23,847 bases of DNA, from positions 1-23,847 of IMG/VR virus record IMGVR_UViG_3300025151_000302; one strand, 5' to 3'. This document shows, in pieces, positions 1 to 8,961 of the stretch. The notes beneath the pieces are model-generated. The model was not told where the DNA came from and searched no databases. It worked only from the letters and a program-made list of their open reading frames with translations. Within the stretch, counting starts at the first letter, position 1, and each line of letters opens with the position of its first letter. Source of the DNA: a virus. The position numbers and the translations under genes were made by a program.

Positions 1-3000
1 ACCTTTACCTGCTTGTTTAGCACCAGCTAGTCTTTCATTACTTGTAGTTGCTGCATTATATTTACCAATTCCTCTAAATATTTCGTCAGCACCTGCCTCT
101 CGGTATGCATCAAGTTGTTTTAATGTAAATGATTTAAGCATGTAGAAGATTCTACCTTTACCCATACGAGTATATAAAGCTGGCATTTCACTTGCAGTTG
201 CTGGTGCAACATCAAGAAGTTTGTGAAATACTAACTCTTCAACTTCTAATGGTACAAACTTTGAATTTGGTGCATTATCTCTTGCTGCTATGGAAATTTG
301 ATCTGCCCTTTCTCTTCCAAAGTAAGGAGTTAGTTCGTCAGACAATCCTTTAGTATCTTTCTTTGCTATCTTATGGTACTTCCTCCATGCAGCATTCATA
401 AAAGTATTCTTACCAAGCTGATCAATTTTCTTTAGCCCGGTTGCGGTAAATAATGTATCAAGTGTTTTACTTAAAAATGCATTGCTTGAAGTTGTATCGT
501 AATCCTTGCCACTTAATCCTATACTATCTGTAAAATTATAGACATCTTTGCGGTTAAACAAACTCTTGAAGGTATTATCCATGCCATTAAAATGTGCAGA
601 AAAACCAAGATCACCAAACTGTGTAATAGCAGATCCGAAGTTTGTCATTACTTGAATATAGTTGGCATTCTTTAATCCTTGAATTGCAGGTGATACAGGA
701 ACTCCTCCGAATCGTGATTGTATTAATGATCTTAACTTCTGTATGTCTTGCTCTGAATACTTCTGACCCTTGAGCATGTTTTTTGCAACCTTGTCAGCTA
801 GTGTGTCGCTAATGTCTGCACGCATTCCTAAGTCTGCTAATGGGTTTGTGTCAAAGCTACCTTCCATGCCAACATTAGGTGCATTCTTGCTTTTTACCTG
901 ACCTAAGAATTTTCTTTTCTCTACCGCATCAACCATAGAATCGATATAGTTGTTCAAGGCATCAAGTGGTTTTGCATAACCACCCTTTACTTTTTTGTAC
1001 AACTTTACATCATTAATTGATCTGGTCTTTGTGTTTCCTGGGCCAGAGGACTTGACTCTTCCAGCGAGAGTTCTAGCAGTTATTTCTGCACGCTCTTGAT
1101 TTGTAAGATTATCAACAGATATTTTGTGTTCATCTGCATACTTTGCAAATGCTTGGTCTATTGATGTGGTTGCCTCTCTTGCGTCTGGATCACTATCAAG
1201 AAACTTTCGCAGTGAAGGATAATCTAATACTTGTCTTGGGAAATAATTTTCACGAAACCCAACCTCAATGCCACCCTCTTCTCTACCATACGCTCTTATT
1301 GCTGTAAGTGTATCAAGAGTGTCTTTAAATTCTTTTCCGAATTTATGCATTACATTTTTCTTATCTAGCATTTCTCTAATGCCATCAAAGTTTCCTGTAT
1401 TTAAGTCATCATTAAATTTCTCCAATGCAGCTTTATCATTTTTAAGAAGTTTATTTACAGACAAAATAAATGGTTGTGCAGATTTTTTGAACTGTGATTT
1501 TCTCTTCAAGCCTTTCAGATCAACCTCCCTAAATGCCTTTGCTACAAATGGGCCAATATTTTTTGCTTGGCGTGAAATTGGAGTAAGCACATCACCAAGT
1601 ATATCTTTTACATCGTTTATTATTTGACCTGTTTTACCCGGTAACTTGTAAATGCGATCTGCGTCTTGCGCAACTCTTGCTTGCTTGGTAGATGTATGTT
1701 CAGCAGCAGATGGATTAGCTTTTATTTGTGCCTTTGCTTTCTTAAACTCTGCACTCTTTATATATTTCTTTGCTCCTCTGTATCCTAGCGTGCCTAGTGC
1801 CAAAGCTGTAAGAAGCTCAAACCCACCCAAGGACGCACGAGATACACTATCATCATCATCCTCCATCATTTCAAGAAGTGCAATTGCACCTGTGCCTGTG
1901 GTGAGCAAGCCTGTGATTAAACCTTCCTTCTCAAAAAACTTTTTAGTTCGTGGATTCTTTGCAGCACGTCTGCGAATTTCTTGCAGTGCTGCTTCGTCTC
2001 CGCTCTGTGCTGCCTGTGCCAATTGAAACTTATTTGAGTTGCTTACCCCTCGAACATCTGGATTTGTTTTTTGTGTGCCAGGTGGAGTGTCTCTAGCTTT
2101 ATTAACAATATCAAATGTTTCATCACTAATTTTACTATCTGTAGTAGCAATTCTGAATAGCTTTTCTTTTAATGCTCTTCCTCTTGGAGTGTTTCTACTT
2201 GCTCGTTCAGAAAGTTCTTCAGCAAAAATATTTTGTATATTTGGATCATTGGTTTCTTCAAGTTGCTTGATAAGTTCATCACTATAAAATCTTTTTATAT
2301 CATCTACAGCAGCAATTCTTTTAGCTGGTATTCTATCACTTGCTGCTTGCCTTCTTTCTGCTTCTACTGCTGCTCTTCCAATTGGTTCAGGATCAGGTTC
2401 AGGTATGCCACCCTTCGCACGAATTGCTTCATCGCTTGCGTTTCTAGCTTGAGCTTTCTTTGTGCCTTTTGCTAATGCGTCAGTTACTTTCTTGCTCTTT
2501 CTAATGCCAAAGAAACCCAACAGACCTGCCATTGCTAGACTGCTACCACTAGCTTCTTCATCCTCTGTAAACATGGAAGCAGCAGCGGAAACCCCTGCCC
2601 CACCAAGCAATACATTTTGTACAATATTATGCTTCCGTTCTAACGCACGCTTTTCTTTTTCTAGTTGCTTGCGTTGTTTGGTAGATTTACCTCGGTGATC
2701 TAGTTTTGCAATCTCCGTATCAATCTCCCTTAACCTACGTGTGTCACCAATATTACCTTTTGCAACAATAGGATTTACGCCTGTGAAGATTTCATTGTCA
2801 GATGCTAGTTTACTTTCAAAAGCTTTTCGCAAATCTTGCATCTCTGGTGTTAACTCTTGCCCGGAGGATATTCCCTTAATCATGTCCTCTGATTCAAGTA
2901 ATAGCTTATTCTCTATACCACTAAGTAAACCTTCTGCATAGTCTTCTACAGGTATTGCATCTACCTCAATGATTCCATCATCTGTTAAGGTTCTTGATTG

Positions 3001-3903
3001 TCCTATCCTTGCTTGTTGCGGGCCACCTAATCCACGTGGGCCAGGCAGTTGTGGTTGGTCTAGTTGCCTAAGTCTTCTTGGCCCAAGACCTGTATTAGGA
3101 TCAAGTGCTGTTGCTGCCGTTAATTCTGTTGTGTCTGGGTCTCTAAATGTAAAGTTACCTTGTGGGTCACGAAATGTAAAAAAGCCTACAGGTCTGCCTA
3201 CCTCGTAATTACTTGCACCACCTGCTTCTTTAACTTGCTCTTGTACTGCTTCTTTAAACTCTACACGCTTTTGCCCTTCTTCCGCAGGTAGACCTAAATC
3301 CTTTAAAAACTTAGCTTCTACCGCACCAAGCGTGCCACCAAACACACCACCAAACAGAAGGGTGGTTGCAATCTCTTCCTGTGTTGGTGCGCGGTCTTCA
3401 TCGATAAATGTTCGTGCAGTTAATTCTGCCCCTGCTAAACCTGCACCCTGTGCTGCCCGTGTTGCGGTTCTACCTGCTGCACCCATGCCAGCAAGCTTGC
3501 CTACTCCTACACCACCAAGCACAGTTGCTGCTCCAAGTTCTCCTAGTCCAACATCATCTTGCAAGCCTCTGCCTATTCTGTATTGCTGAGATAAGTAGTT
3601 ACCTAATGCAGATCCACCTGCAAAACCTAACGGATTACCTCCTGTAAAAACCCCACCTAATACAGTACCAAGTAGTTCTGTACCTATGATTACACCCATA
3701 TCTACTGCGTCTGCTTCACGAGCTTCTGCGTATTGAAATGGTGCAGCTTCTGCCTGTTGTCTTGCCTCTAAATCTGAACCTCCAGCAGCATCCACATATT
3801 TTTTCAAATCTTCATAATTTGTGTAAGTGAATGGTTCTTTTTCTTTAGATTTAGTTTCATCTAAAATTTCACCATATTGCTGATAGTATTCAGAAAGCTT
3901 CAT
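1..3903 (-). CDS. Giant virion protein, at least 1301 aa (3' end outside window)
   Basis: From ATG 3903 (ribosome-binding AAGGT at 3915-3911) the frame is open without a stop to base 1, exactly 1301 codons. N-terminus MKLSEYYQQYGEILDETKSK; residues about 68-200 are glycine/alanine-rich hydrophobic (IIGTELLGTVLGGVFTGG, ATVLGGVGVGKLAGMGAAG). Two further hydrophobic hairpins interrupt charged regions (NVLLGGAGVSAAASMF... LAMAGLLGFFGI; GLITGLLTTGTGAIALLEMM ... FELLTALALGTLGY). The visible C-terminal third contains TNFGSAITQFGDLGFSAHF, GKNTFMNAAWRKYH and MPALYTRMGKGRIFYMLKSF, which read like a conserved helical domain of large phage polyvalent/virion proteins (possibly LPD38-like; unverified). Best guess: ejected internal protein that inserts in the host membrane, gp16-like in role. 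Confidence 0.8.
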   Translation of the reverse strand, partial: MKLSEYYQQYGEILDETKSKEKEPFTYTNYEDLKKYVDAAGGSDLEARQQAEAAPFQYAEAREADAVDMGVIIGTELLGTVLGGVFTGGNPLGFAGGSALGNYLSQQYRIGRGLQDDVGLGELGAATVLGGVGVGKLAGMGAAGRTATRAAQGAGLAGAELTARTFIDEDRAPTQEEIATTLLFGGVFGGTLGAVEAKFLKDLGLPAEEGQKRVEFKEAVQEQVKEAGGASNYEVGRPVGFFTFRDPQGNFTFRDPDTTELTAATALDPNTGLGPRRLRQLDQPQLPGPRGLGGPQQARIGQSRTLTDDGIIEVDAIPVEDYAEGLLSGIENKLLLESEDMIKGISSGQELTPEMQDLRKAFESKLASDNEIFTGVNPIVAKGNIGDTRRLREIDTEIAKLDHRGKSTKQRKQLEKEKRALERKHNIVQNVLLGGAGVSAAASMFTEDEEASGSSLAMAGLLGFFGIRKSKKVTDALAKGTKKAQARNASDEAIRAKGGIPEPDPEPIGRAAVEAERRQAASDRIPAKRIAAVDDIKRFYSDELIKQLEETNDPNIQNIFAEELSERASRNTPRGRALKEKLFRIATTDSKISDETFDIVNKARDTPPGTQKTNPDVRGVSNSNKFQLAQAAQSGDEAALQEIRRRAAKNPRTKKFFEKEGLITGLLTTGTGAIALLEMMEDDDDSVSRASLGGFELLTALALGTLGYRGAKKYIKSAEFKKAKAQIKANPSAAEHTSTKQARVAQDADRIYKLPGKTGQIINDVKDILGDVLTPISRQAKNIGPFVAKAFREVDLKGLKRKSQFKKSAQPFILSVNKLLKNDKAALEKFNDDLNTGNFDGIREMLDKKNVMHKFGKEFKDTLDTLTAIRAYGREEGGIEVGFRENYFPRQVLDYPSLRKFLDSDPDAREATTSIDQAFAKYADEHKISVDNLTNQERAEITARTLAGRVKSSGPGNTKTRSINDVKLYKKVKGGYAKPLDALNNYIDSMVDAVEKRKFLGQVKSKNAPNVGMEGSFDTNPLADLGMRADISDTLADKVAKNMLKGQKYSEQDIQKLRSLIQSRFGGVPVSPAIQGLKNANYIQVMTNFGSAITQFGDLGFSAHFNGMDNTFKSLFNRKDVYNFTDSIGLSGKDYDTTSSNAFLSKTLDTLFTATGLKKIDQLGKNTFMNAAWRKYHKIAKKDTKGLSDELTPYFGRERADQISIAARDNAPNSKFVPLEVEELVFHKLLDVAPATASEMPALYTRMGKGRIFYMLKSFTLKQLDAYREAGADEIFRGIGKYNAATTSNERLAGAKQAGKG

Positions 3904-3917
3904 TTAAAATACCTTGA

Positions 3918-5213
3918 TTATCTTGCACCACCAGTCATTAATTCTGCCACACTAGGATCTAAATTAGAGTAATCCATATTCATACCACTCATGTAACCAC
4001 TTCTTTGATCAGGTGTTACTTGGGTATCTATATATTGTTGTTTTTTTAAATTTTCTTCTTCTGCTAACTTCATAGATTCTGATCTAGGAATTTGTATTAT
4101 TTCTCCATTTGCTAAATTATGATTTACAATTTGCTGCATCATAAGCTGGTGTTCTTCTTCAACTAACTTTTTTAAACTATCAAGCTTTACTGCATCTCGC
4201 TTTGATGCATCTTCTGATATTGTTGCTATTCCTGTTCTTGGACTAAATTCAATTAATGAATCTAAAGTAAAAAACTCATCATCATCTTTTTTTGTAAAAC
4301 TTTTACTATTCCGCAAAGATTTTATTTTAGATGAAACTGCATCAATCTGTTTGTCAATAACTTGATTTTTTGGATTAGAACTATCAGCAGGTTGTCTTAA
4401 TATGTCCATTTGCAATCTAGTAGCATCAGTCAAAGACTCTGTTCTTTCTCTTGATGCCTTCTGCCCAGCTAAAGTTTCCTTCATGGATTCACCTTGCATC
4501 GCACCAACATTACCAGCACCTCCTAAACTATCATCGAGTCCCTTTTGTACTTGTTGCCCTCTCTTTAAATTCGATAATCTTAATTTAGATTCAGCATCTT
4601 TTGTTGGATCGCTTGCAAAAAACTTCAATGCTTCTGGACTTCTAGATTTTAATAAACTTGGATTATTAAGAAGTCTACTCGCACCCAAGGTAAGGTCTCC
4701 TGGTTGTAATGTTCCATTATCTACAAGACTTTTTATTTCATCTCTTGTTCTATCTAATGCGTTAAATGCATTATCCATATTACTAGCAGATTCCATTCTT
4801 TGTTGATTTAGGAACTCAGCAGATTGTAATTGTGCGGTAGATAAGTCACGTACTAATTGCTTGGATTGCACCTTATCCTTCATAGCAAGCTCGCCAGCTA
4901 GACCTTTAAGGTCTGCCATACTCATATCTCCCTTGCTAAACTTTTCTAGTCTTTGGAAATTCTTTTTATCATCTACCTCATTACCTGTGCTAGTAAATGA
5001 ATCCATGTATTGCGGAAGCATGGCCTCAATCTCACCTGTCAGTTCTGCACGCTTCTCTTTGTTAAGCCCATACTGTTGAATCATGCCTCCAATCTGCTGC
5101 CCCATATTGGCATACATTTGCCCTTGCGCACGCCCTGCTTCCATAATGGGTCGAGTATCGACCCGTGCTAGCGCTGATCCGTAATTTCCGCTAAAGAATG
5201 GTTTTCTTGCCAT
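3918..5213 (-). CDS. Internal virion protein candidate, 431 aa
   Basis: The start is set at ATG 5213 (MARKPFFSGNYGSALARVDT) because AAGGAG at 5228-5223 lies 9 bases upstream; the longer frame from 5246 would begin inside the previous gene. The protein is mostly helical with charged heptads (NKEKRAELTGEIEAMLPQYM, QSKQLVRDLSTAQLQSAEFL, SLKKLVEEEHQLMMQQIVNH) and no membrane segment. The N-terminal FFSGNYGSALARVDTRPI block looks conserved from memory among marine phage virion proteins. Sitting between the 1058- and >1301-residue proteins it is probably part of the same internal core/ejection complex, like the gp14-15-16 set of T7 in order, not in detectable sequence. Confidence 0.78.
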   Translation of the reverse strand: MARKPFFSGNYGSALARVDTRPIMEAGRAQGQMYANMGQQIGGMIQQYGLNKEKRAELTGEIEAMLPQYMDSFTSTGNEVDDKKNFQRLEKFSKGDMSMADLKGLAGELAMKDKVQSKQLVRDLSTAQLQSAEFLNQQRMESASNMDNAFNALDRTRDEIKSLVDNGTLQPGDLTLGASRLLNNPSLLKSRSPEALKFFASDPTKDAESKLRLSNLKRGQQVQKGLDDSLGGAGNVGAMQGESMKETLAGQKASRERTESLTDATRLQMDILRQPADSSNPKNQVIDKQIDAVSSKIKSLRNSKSFTKKDDDEFFTLDSLIEFSPRTGIATISEDASKRDAVKLDSLKKLVEEEHQLMMQQIVNHNLANGEIIQIPRSESMKLAEEENLKKQQYIDTQVTPDQRSGYMSGMNMDYSNLDPSVAELMTGGAR

Positions 5214-5218
5214 AATAT

Positions 5219-8200
5219 TTATCTCCTTATTTTTGAGTCCATCCACTTACGGATTCTTGCTTTTAATCTTGGCTTGTCTGATATGAAGTTTGCAAAGCGT
5301 TCTCCGTATTTTATGTAGGCTTTTCTAAATAATGATGGTGAATCATTCAGCATCCATTTACGGAATAACAACCATGCTGGATTATGCTCACCATATACTT
5401 CACGTGCTACCCAGCAGAATCCACCAAGTAATGTAGCTCCACCACTTGCAGCAGCACCTGCCCCACCTAGCAAGCCACCACCAAGTGAACCAAGTCCACT
5501 ATATATACCAGCAGTCTTAGTTGCATCTGCTGCTACTTGTGCATTGTACATGTTGGCTGCGTTAGTTGCTTGATTCTGTATGTATCCTAGTCCACTCTCT
5601 GGGTTCAAATATGCAGGGCCTGAGTTAAGTCCATAGCCAGCTTGTCCAAATACAGATTGCCCGGCTTGCAAGCTTCCTCCTCCTCCTCTGCCAAGTACTG
5701 CTTGGAATGGATCAAGGGTGGATGAGTCTTCTAATGCTGCAAGTCCACCGGCAGCTTGGATGTAACCAAGAATACCTGACTGCTTGAGTTGTTCATTTAA
5801 GCGATCCGCATCCATTTGCGCGCCTGTCTCAAATTGGTAATTTGAAATTTGGTTAGCTAAGTTGTTTAGCTGAACTTGCATATCTTCTTGCGCACCATAC
5901 TTATTTGCCTCCTGGCTAAACTGCTGATTTGCCATTAAGCGCTGCTGATTAAGTTGTGCCTCTGCTTGCTCTTGCGTAAGTCCAGCCTCTAATCCCATTG
6001 CGCGAGCTTGTTGAGTAAAGCCAGCATCTGCCATTGCTTTTTGCTGTGCCATGTTTGCTTTCAACTGCTCTTGATTTAGACCAGCTTGCAAACCACTTTC
6101 TCGCCTCTGTTGTTCTGCTGCTAAGTTTGCTAGATTAGCTTGCTGTGCAAAGCCTGCCTGTGCTTGTTCCCGTCCTAGTCCAGCTTGCACACCAAATTCT
6201 GCTGCACGATTACTTGCTTGTTGATTTGCAAGTGCAGCATTCAATGCTTGAGCAGAACCAAACTCTGATGCTCGGTTACTTGCTTGTTGGTTAGCAAACT
6301 CCTGTGCTTGTTTCTGTTGTGCAGCTAATGCTTCTTGGCTCAAACCTGCTGCCATACCAGCTTGTAATGCCTGGTTGGTTGCTGCTTGGTTTGCAAGTTG
6401 TGCTTGCATGTCTTGCCCAGAAGAATACTGAAGTGCTTGGTTTTGTGCTGCTTGGTTTTGCATGGCAGCTTGCAAACCCCGACTAAGGTCGGACTGCTGA
6501 AGATCTGCTTCCTGACCAAGTGTTCTTTGTGCAAATGCTTGATTCTGCATTTTGCGTGCGTTGTCTTCAGCAACCCTTGCCTCTGCCTCTGCAATTGCAC
6601 CTGACTGATCAAATGTTCTACCCATCATGGTTGATCTTGCACGAGCAGCTTCTGCAATTTGTCGCTCCTCACGGTCTGTAAGTCCTTGGTCAAGTCCAGC
6701 CTCTGCATCTGCCATTAATCTAGCACGCAAACTATCTGCTTCAATACGTCCACCATCTAAGCCTGCAACTGCACTATACCCCCTACCCTCTACGCCAGCA
6801 GAAGGATCGTAAGATGTGGCTGCACTTAAGGCTAATGGGTCTGCTGCTTGTGCTGCGGTGTAACCACTACCTGTTACATTTGCAGTTGGATTGTATGTTG
6901 TGCCAGCAGTTAGCTTTTGCCCGGTAATATCTGCTAATTCATCGTATCCTGTTTTTGCAGTTAAGGACATTGGATCTGCAACAGATGCACCTGTAAAGGA
7001 AGTGCCTGTCTTTAGGTCAACAGGTGTGGTATTTTGTGCTGCGGTAAATCCCTTGCTTGTTAGTGATAGTGGGTCAGTTATACCTTGTGGCCCACCAATT
7101 GCCCCTGCTCCCGTAAGTGAATCTTTTTGTGATTCTAGTACTGACCTAGCAGACTCAAGAGCTTCTTGAGTGCCAGGTTTGTAGTCTTCCATGATGTCCT
7201 GGTATGTACCAGATAAACGAGCAACATCCTTTAAATCACGCTCTCGTTGACGAGACAAGTTACCTGCTTGGATGTCCTCGCCAAATGCAGATAAACCTAA
7301 GAAGTTACCACTCTCATCAAACCCAGCTTGTCTGCCTGAGTCTGCTTGTTCGTATACAGTTTCAGTCGTAGTAGTTGCTTCTATATCATTGCTTTGTGCC
7401 CTTGCTTGGTACTTATCCAAACCACTTGCTATTTCATTACCTTGCTCGTCAAACAGAGAGTAATCTTTATCAGAATCGTAGCGTTTCCCTGGTGGTTTAC
7501 TTGGATCTCCTGTGTATGCGTATCCCCCCTTTGTCTTCGTAACCTCTCTCGCAACTGTGTTTTGCACATTACGCTTGTCCCCAAGCAGGTCAACCATGCC
7601 ATCGCCTTGGCGTTGGGTGGGTAGTGTGGTTACTTCTGTTGTGCCTGCTTTTGTGGCATCTTGTATTATGTTGCCATCTGTGTCTTTTGCGTAGATTGGT
7701 TGAGCTTCTGTTACTGCGTAGGAATTTTGATCATCTGACATTTTATAACCATCGAAGCTACTTGCACCATCAAGCAATTTAAATTCAAAATTCAGAATGG
7801 TTTTTCTGTCATTTTTTATTTTGTTTAAAATATCTTGATCAAAATTTTCGTCACTTTCAAGTTTACTAACCAAGTTATCAGTTGCAGTAGTAAGTGCATT
7901 TGCAACCCCTTTGTCTCCTAAAACAGGATCATTTGGATCAGTAGTTTTTGGTGTAATTTGCACAAAATCACTGCTGTTTATTGTATTTCCATTTTCATCT
8001 ACAAAATCTATTCTTGCTCTTCCTCCGTGAACTGCTGGCCCTTTTTTTGAACTAGCATCTGCAACAATATTTCCGTCTTTGTCTTCAATCACTACCTTCA
8101 TCCTTGCCTTCCCTGGTTCTGAGTATCCGGCAATTGCGCGTCCCTGATCATCATAAGTTACCTCTTGCTCGCCACCACCTGTAGTGCCACCTAGCAAGGT

Positions 8201-8395
8201 CTGCCTAAGAACATCTGTGTCTGTCTGTGCAGTCTTCTTACGAATCGATTCTTCAAGTGGAAGCAAAGATTCAAGTGACCCTGTACTTGCAAAGTCACCT
8301 GTGCCTGTGAGTAATTGTACTTGCGCTTTAAGTGCGTCTGCCATGCCTTCTCCATAACTCGGGGCGGCTGGCTGGTTGTAAGTTGGGCCTGACAT
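5219..8395 (-). CDS. Large repeat-rich internal/tail virion protein, 1058 aa
   Basis: Layout seen in the translation: 1-430 mixed alpha/beta with low similarity to anything I know; 442-545 glycine/threonine-rich beta repeats (GFTAAQ, GYTAAQAADPLALSA, GRGYSAV); 550-640 charged helix; about 663-838 an alanine/glutamine helix built on an 11-residue period (QQARAMGLEAG, LNQEQLKANMA); 870-990 glycine-rich with a zipper (GLGSLGGGLLGGAGAAASGG); 992-1058 a distinct basic, aromatic domain starting GFCWVAREVYGEHNPAWLLF. Position after the tail genes and before two more large proteins fits an ejected internal core or tail protein. Start ATG 8395 has AGGAGG at 8410-8405. The last arginine codons carry the ribosome-binding site of the next gene. 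Confidence 0.82.
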   Translation of the reverse strand: MSGPTYNQPAAPSYGEGMADALKAQVQLLTGTGDFASTGSLESLLPLEESIRKKTAQTDTDVLRQTLLGGTTGGGEQEVTYDDQGRAIAGYSEPGKARMKVVIEDKDGNIVADASSKKGPAVHGGRARIDFVDENGNTINSSDFVQITPKTTDPNDPVLGDKGVANALTTATDNLVSKLESDENFDQDILNKIKNDRKTILNFEFKLLDGASSFDGYKMSDDQNSYAVTEAQPIYAKDTDGNIIQDATKAGTTEVTTLPTQRQGDGMVDLLGDKRNVQNTVAREVTKTKGGYAYTGDPSKPPGKRYDSDKDYSLFDEQGNEIASGLDKYQARAQSNDIEATTTTETVYEQADSGRQAGFDESGNFLGLSAFGEDIQAGNLSRQRERDLKDVARLSGTYQDIMEDYKPGTQEALESARSVLESQKDSLTGAGAIGGPQGITDPLSLTSKGFTAAQNTTPVDLKTGTSFTGASVADPMSLTAKTGYDELADITGQKLTAGTTYNPTANVTGSGYTAAQAADPLALSAATSYDPSAGVEGRGYSAVAGLDGGRIEADSLRARLMADAEAGLDQGLTDREERQIAEAARARSTMMGRTFDQSGAIAEAEARVAEDNARKMQNQAFAQRTLGQEADLQQSDLSRGLQAAMQNQAAQNQALQYSSGQDMQAQLANQAATNQALQAGMAAGLSQEALAAQQKQAQEFANQQASNRASEFGSAQALNAALANQQASNRAAEFGVQAGLGREQAQAGFAQQANLANLAAEQQRRESGLQAGLNQEQLKANMAQQKAMADAGFTQQARAMGLEAGLTQEQAEAQLNQQRLMANQQFSQEANKYGAQEDMQVQLNNLANQISNYQFETGAQMDADRLNEQLKQSGILGYIQAAGGLAALEDSSTLDPFQAVLGRGGGGSLQAGQSVFGQAGYGLNSGPAYLNPESGLGYIQNQATNAANMYNAQVAADATKTAGIYSGLGSLGGGLLGGAGAAASGGATLLGGFCWVAREVYGEHNPAWLLFRKWMLNDSPSLFRKAYIKYGERFANFISDKPRLKARIRKWMDSKIRR
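5882..6409 (-). repeat. Hendecad (11-residue) repeat array within the 1058-aa protein
   Basis: About 16 consecutive 11-residue units can be laid out in constant phase (for example LNQEQLKANMA / QQKAMADAGFT / QQARAMGLEAG / LTQEQAEAQLN). Three units often form a 33-residue super-repeat, and ANQQASNRA recurs at exactly 22 residues (DNA copies near 6207-6231 and 6273-6297, 66 bases apart). An 11-residue period gives right-handed coiled coils or long amphipathic membrane-surface helices. Confidence 0.85.
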
Positions 8396-8398
8396 AAT

Positions 8399-8737
8399 TT
8401 ATTTCCTCCTAGTAATTCTGTTTAAATCGTAAAATCTTATAGGTCTATTCTTGTTCTCCCTTGCCCAGCCAACATAAGGAAGCTTAAAGGGCATGAGGTT
8501 TATCCAATGCTTCACGCACTCATCACCAACTGCCATGTGTACAAACCAAGCGTTTGGTTTTAATGTACCCCATTGTTCAGCAGGTGGGGTTTCACTGTCT
8601 TTGTCTACAGTCTTAGCTAAGATAAAACTTTTAGGAGTCTTATGCATATAGCCGTGTACAAGATAAGTGGATATATCCTTGAACATATCTATTCCACATT
8701 CATCATATAAATTATTGACTCGCTCCATGATGTTCAT
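8399..8737 (-). CDS. Conserved phage protein of unknown function, 112 aa
   Basis: Recognisable blocks are YLVHGYMHKTPKSFILAKTV, NAWFVHMAVGDECVKHWINL and LPYVGWARENKNRPIRFYDL. From memory, small proteins with a HGY...TP..F...(W)FVH.A.GD...LP.VGW.R pattern are common just before large internal virion genes in marine phages. The compact alpha/beta content and conserved histidines suggest a folded enzyme-like or chaperone-like domain, but no reaction can be named. Its last codons (AGG AGG AAA TAA) provide the ribosome-binding site for the 1058-residue gene. Confidence 0.78.
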   Translation of the reverse strand: MNIMERVNNLYDECGIDMFKDISTYLVHGYMHKTPKSFILAKTVDKDSETPPAEQWGTLKPNAWFVHMAVGDECVKHWINLMPFKLPYVGWARENKNRPIRFYDLNRITRRK

Positions 8738-8961
8738 AACTCAACCTCCTTGATTGGTACATCCCCCTTATATCCCATGAGCCAAAGAACAAACACTCGA
8801 TGAATACCATCTGCCACTTTTCCATCTTTTAAAAGGATTGGTTCTTTTATGCCATTTTCCTTTATGTCTTGTGCAAGCATAAATAAAGGCAAGCTCTCAC
8901 GAGCAACACGATTCCAATCAATATTGTATGGGCCAGCCTCAAATAATTCTTTTAGTTTCAT
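8734..8961 (-). CDS. ParB/sulfiredoxin-fold small protein, 75 aa
   Basis: ENGIKEPILLKDGKVADGIHR spans the ParB-N/Srx core: GI-x-PI-x-L...DG...DG-x-HR, followed by VLWLMGYKGDVPIKEVEL, the usual L-x-x-G-Y-x-x-x-P end. Full-length domains of this fold bind nucleotides (CTP in ParB) or cut DNA; here the domain stands alone without a helix-turn-helix. The first 30 residues are helical (RESLPLFMLAQDIKEN). Linked to both neighbours by ATGA overlaps. Its presence inside the tail-fibre module is odd; a DNA-protecting or ATP/CTP-using role is only inferred. Confidence 0.75.
   Translation of the reverse strand: MKLKELFEAGPYNIDWNRVARESLPLFMLAQDIKENGIKEPILLKDGKVADGIHRVFVLWLMGYKGDVPIKEVEL

Noticed and set aside
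1268-3647. Series of plus-strand frames opposite the giant minus-strand gene
   Set aside because: They are low-complexity mirror translations of one uninterrupted minus-strand frame of 1301 codons.
5214-5246. N-terminal extension of the 431-residue protein
   Set aside because: The internal ATG 5213 has a strong AAGGAG at the right distance; the extension would run through the previous gene's end.
6340-6612. 90-codon minus-strand frame inside the repeat region of the 1058-residue gene
   Set aside because: Alternate-frame reading of Ala/Gln repeat DNA with no independent signals.
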